Source: Bog-756 sp963738545 (GTDB lineage Bacteria; Actinomycetota; Acidimicrobiia; Acidimicrobiales; RAAP-2). From it: DNA of 64,000 bases. A program made the position numbers and the translations under genes. The notes under the pieces are model-generated. The model was not told the origin of the DNA and ran no database searches. It saw only the letters and a list, made by a program, of their open reading frames with translations. Location of the stretch: NCBI GenBank assembly GCA_963738545.1, contig CAVTXA010000002.1:372001-436000 (forward strand). The letters run 5' to 3'. Every line of letters starts with the position of its first letter. The first letter of the stretch is position 1. Below, piece by piece: positions 21,985 through 30,420 of this stretch.

Positions 21985-23073
21985 GTGACCCGCGAGGTGG
22001 TGGGCCTCGCCCTGATCGCCAGCCTCATGACCGCCATGGCCTCCGTGGCGCAGCGTCGGGCGGCGGCGCCGGCGCCGGGCGAGATGAGCTTCAGCTGGCG
22101 TTTGGTCGGCTTCCTGCTGCACCGACCCGTCTGGTTCCTCGGCATCGCCAGCATGATCCTGGGCTTCGTCTTTCAGGTGGCGGCCCTGCGGGTGGGGAGC
22201 CTGAGTCTGGTCCAGCCGATCATCGCCACGGAGTTGGTGATCGTCTTCGGGGCGATCGCTATCCACGACCGGCACCGCGTTCGGTCCAGGGACTGGTTGG
22301 CCGCCATCGGCATGGTCGTCGGCCTCGGGGCGTTCCTGGCCCTCGCCCGTCCATCCGGCGGCCACGTCCACTCGTCGTCATCGATGTGGCTGGCGGCCGG
22401 TGTGTCGACCCTCGCCGCCACCGGGGTGCTGTGTGCCGGGGCCTACCTGCCCGGGAGGAAGGGCGGTCGCCCGAGCCCGGGCCGCAAGGCGGCCTTGCTG
22501 GGCGTGGCTGCGGCCACCGGATTCGGCTTCGTCGCCGCCGTGATCAAGGAGCTCAGCTCGCATCTGTCACAAGGGCCGGCCGCCGTGTTCGCCAACTGGT
22601 CGCCCTACGTCCTGCTCTTCTCGGGTGCGCTGTCGATGTTCCTGGCCTCGAACGCCTTTCAGGCGGGCTCGTTGGCAGCGTCGCAGCCCGGCCTCACCAT
22701 CGTCGATCCGCTGGTGGCCAGCGTGCTCGGGGTCCTGCTCTTCGGCGAGAGGCTCGATCATGCGCCGTTGCCGCTCGCCGGCGAGGGGTTGGCGTTGGCG
22801 CTGCTCGTGGGAAGCGTCATCCTGCTGAGCCGGAGCCCCCTGGTCCGCGACGAGGCACCCGCCGCACCGGGGCCACCGACCGTCCCCCAGGGACCCACCG
22901 GCTACCACCAGGCGGGCAGCCCCTCAGACCTGGCCGGCTCGGGTCACGTTGGGAACGGCCCGAGTCCGGGCCAAGCCCTTCGCACCGCACCCACCCTGAC
23001 CGTGGTCCATCGTGGTCCGGGTCGCGCCATCGCCGCCACGGGTCGCCGCAGCGCTCAGCCGGTCCCGAGGTAG
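21985..23073 (+). CDS. DMT/EamA-like multi-pass membrane transporter
   Basis: A 362-residue protein counted from the GTG at 21985. About nine or ten hydrophobic helices are visible from TREVVGLALIASLMTAMASV to LALALLVGSVILLSR, followed by an 85-residue hydrophilic Pro/Gly-rich tail. The two-half EamA-like pattern and motifs such as LVQPIIATELVIVFGAIAI and LTIVDPLVASVLGVLLFGE resemble drug/metabolite (NIPA/DMT) transporters. The substrate is unknown. An earlier ATG at 21874 would add 37 Arg/Gly-rich residues starting 14 nt after the tRNA, which looks non-native. Confidence 0.75.
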   Translation: MTREVVGLALIASLMTAMASVAQRRAAAPAPGEMSFSWRLVGFLLHRPVWFLGIASMILGFVFQVAALRVGSLSLVQPIIATELVIVFGAIAIHDRHRVRSRDWLAAIGMVVGLGAFLALARPSGGHVHSSSSMWLAAGVSTLAATGVLCAGAYLPGRKGGRPSPGRKAALLGVAAATGFGFVAAVIKELSSHLSQGPAAVFANWSPYVLLFSGALSMFLASNAFQAGSLAASQPGLTIVDPLVASVLGVLLFGERLDHAPLPLAGEGLALALLVGSVILLSRSPLVRDEAPAAPGPPTVPQGPTGYHQAGSPSDLAGSGHVGNGPSPGQALRTAPTLTVVHRGPGRAIAATGRRSAQPVPR

Positions 23074-23354
23074 GTCCCGATGGCGGTTCCCCCGGTGGAG
23101 ACCGGAGGCTCGGCGCACCGCTCGCCGATGCCGGCGATGAAGGCGGCGAAGGGGGCTGAGCTGGCCAAAGGGTTCTCGCCTTCGGCCGTGGCGACGTGGA
23201 CGAAGGTCACGCCGTCCTCCAGGCGTGTGGCGATGTAGCGGAACCCGCTGGGCCGTCGTTCGGCCAGATCGGCGAAGACCGCCCGGATCAACCGTTCGTT
23301 CTCGTCCGCCCGGTCCGGATGGGTGGTGTACCGGACAACCACCGTGTCGGTCAT
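23055..23354 (-). CDS. Small dimeric alpha/beta-barrel (ABM-like) protein
   Basis: A 99-residue protein starting MTDTVVVRYTTHPDRADENERLI with RPSGFRYIATRLEDGVTFVHVAT following. Beta-alpha-beta order with HPDRADENERLI resembles the antibiotic-biosynthesis-monooxygenase/YgiN superfamily, where members can be quinol or haem-related oxygenases or have no known activity. No catalytic residue can be named. Its end overlaps the end of the convergent transporter by 19 nt. Confidence 0.55.
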   Translation of the reverse strand: MTDTVVVRYTTHPDRADENERLIRAVFADLAERRPSGFRYIATRLEDGVTFVHVATAEGENPLASSAPFAAFIAGIGERCAEPPVSTGGTAIGTYLGTG

Positions 23355-23394
23355 GGCTGGTCCCCGTTTCTGGTCGTTGGGGCCCCTCGGCTGG

Positions 23395-23811
23395 CTACGC
23401 TTCTCCGGCCGATAGGGCCCGCATGCGGTTGTTACGGGCGTCGTGGGTCACCTCGGCCAGACCGAGCGCCTCGAGGAGGGGAGGCAGGTACATGCCGAAC
23501 CGACCCCGGTAGCCCGAGCGCAGGCCGTACCAGCCCCCGACCGGGTTGCCGGACGATCGCCCCCATGCCTCGACCGTGCCCTCGGCGGCGTCCTTCTTCT
23601 CGTCGGCGGCCCCGAGCGGCACCCAGTCGTTCTGGGTCAACAGCCAGGCGTGGAGGTCCTCGACCGCCGAGAGGTGATACCGCAGCGTGGTGGATCCGAC
23701 CTGGCACACCAGCGCCGGAGGGTCGGCCCCTTCGTCCCGGTACATGGTGTAGCCCGACGAGCCCGGTGGGGTGGTCAGGACCCAGGGATCGTCCTTGGTG
23801 CCCGCAGCCAT
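23395..23811 (-). CDS. Conserved hypothetical protein (DUF6855-like)
   Basis: A 138-residue soluble protein without signal peptide or membrane segment. MAAGTKDDPWVLTTPPGSSG, YRDEGADPPALVCQVGST, YHLSAVEDLHAWL and RGRFGMYLPPLLEALGLAEV form a strongly constrained sequence. I recall this as a conserved family in actinobacteria and proteobacteria (DUF6855). The function is unknown. It lies between the ABM-like gene and the ArsR-SRPBCC pair on the same strand. Confidence 0.65.
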   Translation of the reverse strand: MAAGTKDDPWVLTTPPGSSGYTMYRDEGADPPALVCQVGSTTLRYHLSAVEDLHAWLLTQNDWVPLGAADEKKDAAEGTVEAWGRSSGNPVGGWYGLRSGYRGRFGMYLPPLLEALGLAEVTHDARNNRMRALSAGEA

Positions 23812-23895
23812 CAGTGTTCGGTCCTCTCGTGTCGTCGGGCCTCTGGTTGTCCAGCCTGGGCCCGTGTGGTGGTCATGGTGGGTGCCATCGACCGG

Positions 23896-24333
23896 TCAGG
23901 CGGACTCGGGCCCCTGGTGGGGTCCGGGATCGCCGCCGGTGGCCACCACGCCGAGACGCCCGAGAAAGTGGTCCCAACCACCACGGTGGTCGTCGACGGC
24001 GTCGGCGGGCAGGCCGCTGTGCACCAGCTGCACTCGGGTCTTGTCCCCCTCGGGGATCAAGGTGATGGTGACCGTCGTCGTCCCGGCCGGGATGGGATGG
24101 TCCGGGATGTCCCAGCCGAAGGTGTACGCCACCCGTTCGTTGGGAACGACGTCGATGAACTCGCCCGCGGCCAGATGGTTCTCGCCGACCCGGACCCGGT
24201 AGACGCCACCCGGGCGTGGGTCGAGCTCGACCACGGGTCCCAACCACTCGCTGTACTTGGACGGGTCGCTGAGGAACGGGAAGACCGTCTCGGGTCGGGC
24301 GTCGATCACGATCTCGCAGGTCAGGTCAGCCAT
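23896..24333 (-). CDS. SRPBCC/AHSA1-family START-like domain protein
   Basis: A 145-residue protein from the ATG at 24333. EIVIDARPETVFPFLSDPSKYSEWLG, the GGVYRVRV turn and GWDHFLGRLGVVATGG at the end are the AHSA1/SRPBCC pattern: a helix-grip fold with a hydrophobic ligand cavity. It starts 2 nt after the ArsR gene, so the two are cotranscribed. ArsR-AHSA1 pairs are widespread; the ligand is not known. The frame stays open far upstream to 26226, but that part is shadow coding. Confidence 0.85.
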   Translation of the reverse strand: MADLTCEIVIDARPETVFPFLSDPSKYSEWLGPVVELDPRPGGVYRVRVGENHLAAGEFIDVVPNERVAYTFGWDIPDHPIPAGTTTVTITLIPEGDKTRVQLVHSGLPADAVDDHRGGWDHFLGRLGVVATGGDPGPHQGPESA

Positions 24334-24335
24334 GC

Positions 24336-24683
24336 TCAGTGCTCCTTGTTCGTGGGTTCGTCGATGGCACGGTGCTCGCCGGCCCGCTCCGCCGCCTCGG
24401 CGGCGTCCCGCAGACGCAGCAGGCTGTCGGTCCAGAACCGGTCGAGGAAGCTCCTCAGCCGGGCCATCTCGTTGTGGTCCGCCCGGTAGAGGCGGCGCGT
24501 GCCGTCCCGTCGCTCGATCACCAGATGGGCCTTCCGTAACACCCCGAGGTGCTGGGAGATGGCCGACCGGGTGACCTCGCCGAAGTGTGAGGCGATGTCG
24601 GTGGCGGGAAGCTCCGCCGACCACACCAGCCGGAGGATCTCCCGCCGGCGGGGCTCGGCGAGGGCCTTGAGTGCGGAGTCCAC
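24336..24683 (-). CDS. ArsR-family winged-helix repressor
   Basis: A 115-residue regulator. DSALKALAEPRRREILRLV and ITSHFG/VTRSAISQHLGVLRKAHLV give the helix-turn-helix, and RDGTRRLYRAD forms the beta wing. I see no Cys pair typical of metal-sensing ArsR proteins, so sensing is probably not thiolate-metal based. The start is GTG at 24683. A perfect palindrome 18 nt upstream (24702-24715) makes autoregulation likely. It is paired with the SRPBCC gene. Confidence 0.9.
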   Translation of the reverse strand: MDSALKALAEPRRREILRLVWSAELPATDIASHFGEVTRSAISQHLGVLRKAHLVIERRDGTRRLYRADHNEMARLRSFLDRFWTDSLLRLRDAAEAAERAGEHRAIDEPTNKEH

Positions 24684-24696
24684 GCCATGAGATTAA

Positions 24697-24720
24697 GTTA
24701 TCACTTACGTAAGTGTCAAC
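24697..24720. promoter_or_regulatory. Operator palindrome of the ArsR gene
   Basis: CACTTACGTAAGTG at 24702-24715 is a perfect 14-bp palindrome. With GTT at 24697-24699 and AAC at 24718-24720 the dyad spans 24 bp. It lies just upstream of the ArsR start and is AT-rich compared with its surroundings, as expected for an ArsR site overlapping a promoter. Confidence 0.75.
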
Positions 24721-24885
24721 TGTCGGAATGGAAGGTCCCGCCCGACGGGTCGACGCCGGCCGGGCTCCGGCTCGCCTGCGGTCCTTACGACCCCCGCGGT
24801 CCCGGGCCGTATCGCTGTGTCCCGGTCCGGGCCCTACCGCCGTGCCCCGGAACGCGCGGACTGCGGCGTTATCATCAGCCCGACC

Positions 24886-26778
24886 ATGAGTGCTGCACCG
24901 GTGGATGCATCGGCGGACCCCGACGCCGACCCCATCGCACCGGCAACCGAGCGGGGCCCGGACGGCTGGCGCGCCGCTATGGGGCCGGCACTGGCGGTCA
25001 TCGTCTACGTGGTGCTCGCCGTAGCCGTCTTCTGGCCGGTGTGGAGCACCAGCCCGACCACGGTGTCCGAGGTCGGGGGCGACCAGTTCGCCACCATGTG
25101 GTTCCTGCAATGGGCCCCGCACTCCCTGGCCCACGGGCTCAACCCGTTCTTCTCGGGCCTGGCCAACCACCCCTTCGGGGTCAACCTGTTGACCAACACC
25201 AGTGTGCTGTTGCTGGGTTGGGTGGCCGCCCCGGTCACCTTGCTGTGGGGGCCGATCGCCTCGTTCAACGTGCTGATGACCCTGGCGCTGCCGGCATCGG
25301 CCACGGCCGGCTACTTCTTCGCCCGACGGTGGGTGGCGTGGTGGCCGGCGGCCTTCGTCGCCGGTCTCCTCTACGGCTTCAGCCCCTACGAGATCTCCCA
25401 GAGCAGCGGCCACCTCAACCTCACCTTCGTGGCCCTTCCCCCGCTGGTCTTCCTGGTGCTCCACGAGCTCGCCGTCCGTCAGCGGGGATCGGCCCGTCGC
25501 TCGGGTGTCGTCTTGGGCCTGCTCGTCGCGGCCCAGTTCTTCGTGTCGAGCGAGATCCTGGCCTCGACCATCGTGATCGGGGTGGTGGCCCTGGTGGTCA
25601 CGGCCTACTTCGGACGTCGCCAATTGCGACAGCGGGCCCGTCACTTCGCCGTCGGCGCAGGCTGGGCCGTCGGGACCGCCGCCGTCCTGCTGGCCTACCC
25701 GGTTTGGTTCGCCTTCCGTGGGCCGGGGTCGATCCGGGGAGCCATCCAACTGCGCCCTCAGGGCTATCGCGCCGATCTCCTCGGTCCGGTGGTGCCCGAC
25801 TCCCTGCAACGGCTCGCCCCCCATCATCTGGCCGCAGTGGCCGACCACTTCGCCAACAGCGTCTCGGAGAACGGCTCGTATCTCGGGATCACCCTGCTCA
25901 CCGTGCTGGCCGTGGGGGTCGTGGTGTTGTGGCGGGACGTGGTGGTGGTGCGGGTGGCGGCCATCACCGGTGGGGTGGCCTTCGTCATCTCCCTCGGCGC
26001 CGGCCTGGTGGTCGACACCGACCCGCCCGGCGTGGCCAGCGGCTTCCCGCTCCCCGAGCGCATCTTCACCAAGCTGCCGGTCCTGGCCAACACCATCCCG
26101 GTCCGGTACTCGCTGTACACAGTCCTGTTCGCCGCCCTCCTCCTCGCCGTCGTCCTCGACCACGTCCACGGGTTCCTCGCCCGACGACCGATCGATCTCC
26201 ATCGCCACGCGGCGGCGGCCGAACACGACCGCCGGGTGGTGGCCGTGGCCGCCCCGCTGTTCATCGCCGTCCTGGCCCTGTTTCCCCTCTTCCCGACGGC
26301 TCCACCGGCCGGGATCGGACCGGTCGGGGTCCCGGCCTACTTCACCTCACCGGAGGTCTCCACCATCCCGTCGGGCAGCGTGGCGCTCATCTACCCCTAC
26401 CCGTCGAGCGTCACGCCCAACGCCCAGGGGTGGCAGGCGGTGGCCAAGCTGCGCTTCGCCATGCCCGGCGGCTACTTCCTCGTCCCGTCGGGTCCGGCCG
26501 GCCGCATCGCCTTCTCCAAAGCACTCTCGTACACCCGGGGCACACTCAGCGCCCGGGTGCTCATCCGGTTGGCGTCCGGTCACGTCCCCACCGAGACCGT
26601 CGCCCTGCGCACGGCCCTGCGCACGCAGTGGCGACACTGGGGGGTGGACACGCTGGTGGCCTTCCCCGAGGGCGAGTCGGACCCTGCCGCCGTCCTCCGC
26701 TTCCTCACGTGGGTGGTGGGCCGCCCGGCGGTCACCGGGGCCGGGGGCGCCTACCTCTGGTACCGGCTGTTCGGGTGA
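24886..26778 (+). CDS. Large polytopic membrane protein, GT-C glycosyltransferase-like
   Basis: A 630-residue protein counted from ATG 24886. There are about 12 hydrophobic helices (first ALAVIVYVVLAVAVFWPVW at about 35-53). The large first periplasmic loop has GGDQFATMWFLQW and FFSGLANHPFGVNLLTNTS, which resemble the loop-1 acidic motif region of lipid-linked GT-C glycosyltransferases. A soluble C-terminal part (from about 480) follows. The acceptor and sugar are unknown and the GT-C assignment is inference from topology. TATCAT at 24870-24875 is a possible -10 giving a 4-nt leader. The frame from 24817 adds non-conserved residues. Confidence 0.65.
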   Translation: MSAAPVDASADPDADPIAPATERGPDGWRAAMGPALAVIVYVVLAVAVFWPVWSTSPTTVSEVGGDQFATMWFLQWAPHSLAHGLNPFFSGLANHPFGVNLLTNTSVLLLGWVAAPVTLLWGPIASFNVLMTLALPASATAGYFFARRWVAWWPAAFVAGLLYGFSPYEISQSSGHLNLTFVALPPLVFLVLHELAVRQRGSARRSGVVLGLLVAAQFFVSSEILASTIVIGVVALVVTAYFGRRQLRQRARHFAVGAGWAVGTAAVLLAYPVWFAFRGPGSIRGAIQLRPQGYRADLLGPVVPDSLQRLAPHHLAAVADHFANSVSENGSYLGITLLTVLAVGVVVLWRDVVVVRVAAITGGVAFVISLGAGLVVDTDPPGVASGFPLPERIFTKLPVLANTIPVRYSLYTVLFAALLLAVVLDHVHGFLARRPIDLHRHAAAAEHDRRVVAVAAPLFIAVLALFPLFPTAPPAGIGPVGVPAYFTSPEVSTIPSGSVALIYPYPSSVTPNAQGWQAVAKLRFAMPGGYFLVPSGPAGRIAFSKALSYTRGTLSARVLIRLASGHVPTETVALRTALRTQWRHWGVDTLVAFPEGESDPAAVLRFLTWVVGRPAVTGAGGAYLWYRLFG

Positions 26779-26791
26779 GGCCCTACGCCGT

Positions 26792-27127
26792 TCAGGTCCC
26801 CGCAGGGCCGGACGGCGGGACGGCCACGACGTGCAGCCCGACCCGGGCGGCCAGGCCGTCGAGGGCCACCGTCGGCGTCCGGCGGTCCCCACCGTGCTCG
26901 CGGATCCACGGCGCGGATCCACCGGAGCCCGGGTGGGCGTCGATCCCGCCGACCGGGACGGTCACCGTGAACGCCGTCCCGTCCCCGCGCCGGACGGTCG
27001 AGACCCGTCGTCCCCCGAGCTCGGCGATGGAGACGATCACGGCACCTCCGGCATCGGGACCTCCGGCCGGCTGCGGGCGGAGGGGCAGCACGGGGGCGTG
27101 CCGGTGTTCGGGGTCGTGGCGGTTCAT
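26792..27127 (-). CDS. Hypothetical 111-residue protein
   Basis: The start ATG at 27127 is preceded by AAAGGGGAG, a good ribosome site, which is the main support. The product is Pro/Gly-rich with AVIVSIAELGGRRVSTVRRGDGTAFTVTVPVG in the middle, possibly a small beta domain. I recognise no family. It lies between the convergent membrane protein and the divergent ECF sigma gene. It may be real, but no homology can be claimed. Confidence 0.45.
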   Translation of the reverse strand: MNRHDPEHRHAPVLPLRPQPAGGPDAGGAVIVSIAELGGRRVSTVRRGDGTAFTVTVPVGGIDAHPGSGGSAPWIREHGGDRRTPTVALDGLAARVGLHVVAVPPSGPAGT

Positions 27128-27258
27128 CGGCTCCCCTTTGACTACCCGAGTGGCACCGAGCCTGCAAAGGTGCTGGAGAGACGCCCCGTGCCCGAGACGT
27201 CCCGTCCGCGTCGACGACCCACCGGGTGACCGACGTTCCGGGTGTCGTCACCGCTGTG

Positions 27259-27264
27259 TAGGGT
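27259..27264 (+). promoter_or_regulatory. -10 hexamer TAGGGT before the ECF sigma gene
   Basis: TAGGGT ends 6 nt before the ATG at 27271, the leaderless arrangement. I do not see a GGAAT-type SigR -35 site upstream, so autoregulation through its own promoter is not evident. Confidence 0.45.
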
Positions 27265-27270
27265 GCATCC

Positions 27271-27849
27271 ATGGCTGACCAGGCGCAGTTCTCCGATCTG
27301 GCGATGGAGTACATGCCTGCCCTGTACACGGCCGCCCTCCGGATGACCCGCAATCCGGCCGATGCCGAGGACCTGGTGCAGGAGACCTACCTGAAGGCCT
27401 ACCGGGCCTTCGCCAGCTTCGAACAGGGGACCAACCTGAAGGCCTGGCTCTACCGGATCCTGACCAATACCTACATCAACACCTACCGGGCCAAGAAGCG
27501 CCGGCCCGAGATCGCCGATGTGGAAGACGTCGAGGACCTCTATCTGTACCGTCACCTTTCGGGTGACCAGGCCTCGGGACTCGGCCGCAGCGCCGAGGAC
27601 GAGGCCCTCGATCGCTTCACGGATACCGATGTGAAGGCGGCCATCGAGTCGCTGCCCGACACCTTCCGCATGGCCGTCCTGCTCGCCGATGTGGAGGGGT
27701 TCTCCTACAAGGAGATCGCCGAGATCACCGATGTGCCCATCGGTACGGTGATGAGCCGCATCCATCGTGGAAGAAAAGCCCTGCAGAAGGCGTTGGTCGA
27801 TCGTGGAAGCACGCGGGGCCTCGTAGGGGCGACCGACAAAGCCAGGTAG
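27271..27849 (+). CDS. sigR: ECF RNA polymerase sigma factor (SigR/SigH-like)
   Basis: A 192-residue group IV sigma factor. Region 2 is AALRMTRNPADAEDLVQETYLKAYRAF with FEQGTNLKAWLYRILTNTYIN; region 4 is LPDTFRMAVLLADVEGFSYKEIAEIT and PIGTVMSRIHRGRKAL. This resembles the ECF12 (SigR/SigH) class that directs the thiol-oxidative stress response. The RsrA-like zinc anti-sigma gene 12 nt downstream supports that. Expected targets (thioredoxin, mycothiol genes) are not in this window. Confidence 0.9.
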   Translation: MADQAQFSDLAMEYMPALYTAALRMTRNPADAEDLVQETYLKAYRAFASFEQGTNLKAWLYRILTNTYINTYRAKKRRPEIADVEDVEDLYLYRHLSGDQASGLGRSAEDEALDRFTDTDVKAAIESLPDTFRMAVLLADVEGFSYKEIAEITDVPIGTVMSRIHRGRKALQKALVDRGSTRGLVGATDKAR

Positions 27850-27861
27850 GGAGCGCCACCA

Positions 27862-28167
27862 GTGGGAGACAGGGAAGCGCCGGGCGAACCGGCAGTACCG
27901 ATCGGTCATGAAGCGGCCGCTGGGTTCGTCGGCTGCGACGAGACCATCGAGCGGCTCTATACGTATCTCGATGGTGAGCTGACCGAGCAGCGACGGTTGG
28001 AGATCACCCGGCATCTCGACCTCTGCGGGCCGTGTGTGGGTGCCTACGGATTCGAGGCCGAGCTCCGCAAGGTGATCGCCAGCCGGTGCAAGGACCACGT
28101 TCCCGACGAGCTCATCGCCCGGGTGGCCGACGCCCTCCGCCAGGAGGACAGCCGCCAGAGCAACTGA
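27862..28167 (+). CDS. rsrA: Zinc-binding redox anti-sigma factor (RsrA-like)
   Basis: A 101-residue ZAS-domain protein. The motif H51-x3-C55-x2-C58 (HLDLCGPC) with an upstream Cys25 (FVGCDETIERLYTYLDGEL) is the arrangement by which RsrA holds zinc and releases its sigma factor when the cysteines are oxidised. The GTG start lies 12 nt after the sigma gene, so the pair is cotranscribed. The next gene is independent. Confidence 0.9.
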   Translation: MGDREAPGEPAVPIGHEAAAGFVGCDETIERLYTYLDGELTEQRRLEITRHLDLCGPCVGAYGFEAELRKVIASRCKDHVPDELIARVADALRQEDSRQSN

Positions 28168-28283
28168 GCCGGCGGAGCAACTGAGCCGGCCGGCGAATGA
28201 ACTGGCGCCGTCGGCGCATGCCTTCCCGGAGCAGGCTGAACCCGGGACCGGGCGCTCGACCGCCGTCGCGTGGCCCAGATCCC

Positions 28284-28289
28284 TACACT
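28284..28289 (+). promoter_or_regulatory. -10 hexamer TACACT of the metalloprotease operon
   Basis: TACACT ends 6 nt before GTG 28296, so the transcript likely starts at the start codon. It would drive the long run from the metalloprotease onward. Confidence 0.5.
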
Positions 28290-28295
28290 GGTCCC

Positions 28296-29447
28296 GTGAC
28301 CGAGATCGAGACCGTGCCCTCCACCGGTGGATCGACCGGGGAACCGGCCGGAGGCGCCGTGGCCTGGGATACCGCTGAGCGGGTGGCGGGATGGGTGGGT
28401 GGCCGCAGTCGGGTTCCGGCCCCCTACCGGCCCGACCTCCTCCAACAGGACTTCGAGGAGCTCACCGCCCAGGCCGAGGAGCTCGTGGCCGAATCCACTG
28501 GGCTGCGCTCCTCGTCGGGACCCGCCCGGGCCCGGGTGACCGACCGCGCCGGCTGGGTGCACGCCAACATCTCCAGTTTCCAGCGCCTGGTCGGCCCCCA
28601 CCTCGACCGGCTGGACCCGTCCCGGCTTTCGGGCACCAACCGGATGACCGATCGTCTGGCCGTCCCCCTGGCCACCGCCGGACGGGTGGCCACCGGCACC
28701 CAGATGGGCCTGGTGCTCGGATGGTTGTCCACCCGGGTGCTGGGCCAGTACGACCTCCTGCTCACCGAGGAGGCCGTCGAGGACCAGGACCTGGTGTACT
28801 TCGTCGGGCCCAATGTGGTGGCCCTGGAGAAGCTCCATGGATTCGAGCCCCGGGAGTTCCGACTCTGGCTCGCCCTCCACGAAGTGACCCACCGGTGCCA
28901 GTTCACCGCCATCCCCTGGATGCGTGACTACTTCGTCTCGTTGGTGGAAGAGGGGATCGGCTCGCTCGAGCCGGACCCCTCCCGCTTCGCCGAGGCGCTC
29001 CGCCGCATGACCGAGGAGATCCGAGCGGGACGGAACCCCTTGCGTGACAGCGGGGCGCTCGGTCTGGTGGCCACGCCTGAGCAGCTCGAAGGTCTGCATC
29101 GCATCCAGGCGCTCATGAGCCTGCTCGAGGGCCATGGTGACGTGACCATGGATCGGGCCGGGGCGGCCGCCATCCCCAGCGCGGCGCGGTTCAGCGAGGT
29201 GCTGCGCCAGCGTCGCAAGCAGACCCGCGGGCCGGCCCGCCTGCTCCAGCAGCTCATCGGTATCGAGGCCAAGCTCCGTCAGTACGAGGAGGGCGAGCGC
29301 TTCATCGCCGCCGTGGAGGACTCGGGTGGCCCCGAGCTCCTCGACCGAGCGTGGCGGGGACCGGAGTGGCTGCCCTCGTTGATCGAGATCCGCAACCCGT
29401 CGGCCTGGATCTCGCGTGTCGGGACCACCCCGGCCCTCTCGGGCTGA
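28296..29447 (+). CDS. Zinc-dependent metalloprotease-like protein (DUF2342 family)
   Basis: A 383-residue protein from GTG 28296. H195-E196-V-T-H199 (LHEVTHRCQF) is an HExxH zinc site within a helix, followed by EEGIGSLEPD. This family occurs almost only in actinobacteria and sits before tilS, as here and in Mycobacterium (Rv3626c-mesJ). It has also been called an F420-biosynthesis-associated protein. No protease substrate is established. A longer frame from 28197 adds Arg/Pro-rich residues that look untranslated. Confidence 0.88.
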   Translation: MTEIETVPSTGGSTGEPAGGAVAWDTAERVAGWVGGRSRVPAPYRPDLLQQDFEELTAQAEELVAESTGLRSSSGPARARVTDRAGWVHANISSFQRLVGPHLDRLDPSRLSGTNRMTDRLAVPLATAGRVATGTQMGLVLGWLSTRVLGQYDLLLTEEAVEDQDLVYFVGPNVVALEKLHGFEPREFRLWLALHEVTHRCQFTAIPWMRDYFVSLVEEGIGSLEPDPSRFAEALRRMTEEIRAGRNPLRDSGALGLVATPEQLEGLHRIQALMSLLEGHGDVTMDRAGAAAIPSAARFSEVLRQRRKQTRGPARLLQQLIGIEAKLRQYEEGERFIAAVEDSGGPELLDRAWRGPEWLPSLIEIRNPSAWISRVGTTPALSG

Positions 29448-29463
29448 CCGACCCGGCTCCGGC

Positions 29464-30420
29464 GTGGACGTCTGGGAGGGCGATCCCCTCGTCGCCTCCC
29501 TCCTGGAGCGATGCACCTTCCCACCGGAGGGGACCCCCCTGGTGTGCGGTGTGTCCGGCGGTCCGGACTCACTGGCCCTGCTGGTCCTGGCGGTGGCATC
29601 GGGCTGTCGGGTCACCGCCGTCCACGTCGACCACGGGCTCCGGCCGGGATCGGCAAGCGAGGCCGACGTAGTGGCGAACGCCGCCCGGCGCTTCGGCGCC
29701 CGGTTCCGGGCCGAACGGGTGGCCCTGGACGACGGCCCCAATCTGGAGGCTCGCGCCCGCCGGGCCCGGCGTGAGGTCCTCGGTCCCCACGCCGCCACCG
29801 GTCACACCGCAGACGACCAGGCCGAGACGGTTCTGGCCAACCTGCTGCGGGGTGCCGGGGTCCACGGCCTGGCCGCCATGCGGGCCGGGGCAGGTCACCC
29901 CCTGTTGGGTCTGCGACGGGCCGAGACGGTGGCCCTCACCGACCACCTGGGCCTGGAGCCCGTGGTCGACCCGTCCAACGACGACCCCCGCCATCTGCGG
30001 AACCGCATCCGCCACGAGCTCCTGCCTCTCTGCTCGGACGTGGCCAAACGTGACGTGGTCCCGGTGCTGGCCCGCCAGGCCGAAGCCCTGGCCGGTGACG
30101 CCGACCTCCTCGACGCCCTGGCTTCGCTGGTCGACCCCGAGGCGGCGGCATCCGTGGCCGCCGCACCGGAGGCGGTGGCCCGGCGGAGCGTCCGGGCCTG
30201 GCTGCTCGGCCACGGCGAGTACCCGCCGTCGTTCGACGCCGTGGAGCGTGTGCTCGAGGTGGCCCGCAAGGACCGTCGGGCCGCCGAGGTCACCGGTGGC
30301 CGGAGGGTGGGTCGCTCGCAGGGCCGCCTGTCGCTCGGGCCGTCGGAGGGTGCCGCTCCCGGTGGGCACGGATTGGCGGAAGGTAACTCTCCGATACAGT
30401 CGCGCCGTGATCACCGCTGA
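29464..30420 (+). CDS. tilS: tRNA(Ile)-lysidine synthetase
   Basis: About 318 residues. The PP-loop ATPase motif CGVSGGPDSLALLVLA, then VHVDHGLRPGSASEADVV, HTADDQAETVLANLLRGAG and RNRIRHELLPLL-type RNRIRHELLPLC identify TilS, which converts C34 of tRNA-Ile(CAU) to lysidine so that it reads AUA. Length matches short actinobacterial forms lacking a full C-terminal domain. The start is GTG 29464, 17 nt after the metalloprotease; an upstream GTG inside that gene is possible. Its end overlaps hpt by 14 nt. Confidence 0.92.
   Translation: MDVWEGDPLVASLLERCTFPPEGTPLVCGVSGGPDSLALLVLAVASGCRVTAVHVDHGLRPGSASEADVVANAARRFGARFRAERVALDDGPNLEARARRARREVLGPHAATGHTADDQAETVLANLLRGAGVHGLAAMRAGAGHPLLGLRRAETVALTDHLGLEPVVDPSNDDPRHLRNRIRHELLPLCSDVAKRDVVPVLARQAEALAGDADLLDALASLVDPEAAASVAAAPEAVARRSVRAWLLGHGEYPPSFDAVERVLEVARKDRRAAEVTGGRRVGRSQGRLSLGPSEGAAPGGHGLAEGNSPIQSRRDHR
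30395..30400 (+). promoter_or_regulatory. -10 hexamer TACAGT within the end of tilS, before hpt
   Basis: TACAGT ends 6 nt before the hpt GTG at 30407; TTGGCG at 30373-30378 is a possible -35 at 16-bp spacing. It suggests hpt-folE and later genes have their own leaderless promoter inside the 3' end of tilS. Confidence 0.5.

Noticed and set aside
24334..26226. The N-terminal extension of the SRPBCC frame (776 residues in all)
   Set aside because: The part beyond 24333 is antisense to the large membrane protein and crosses the ArsR gene in another frame. Only the last 145 residues resemble a family.
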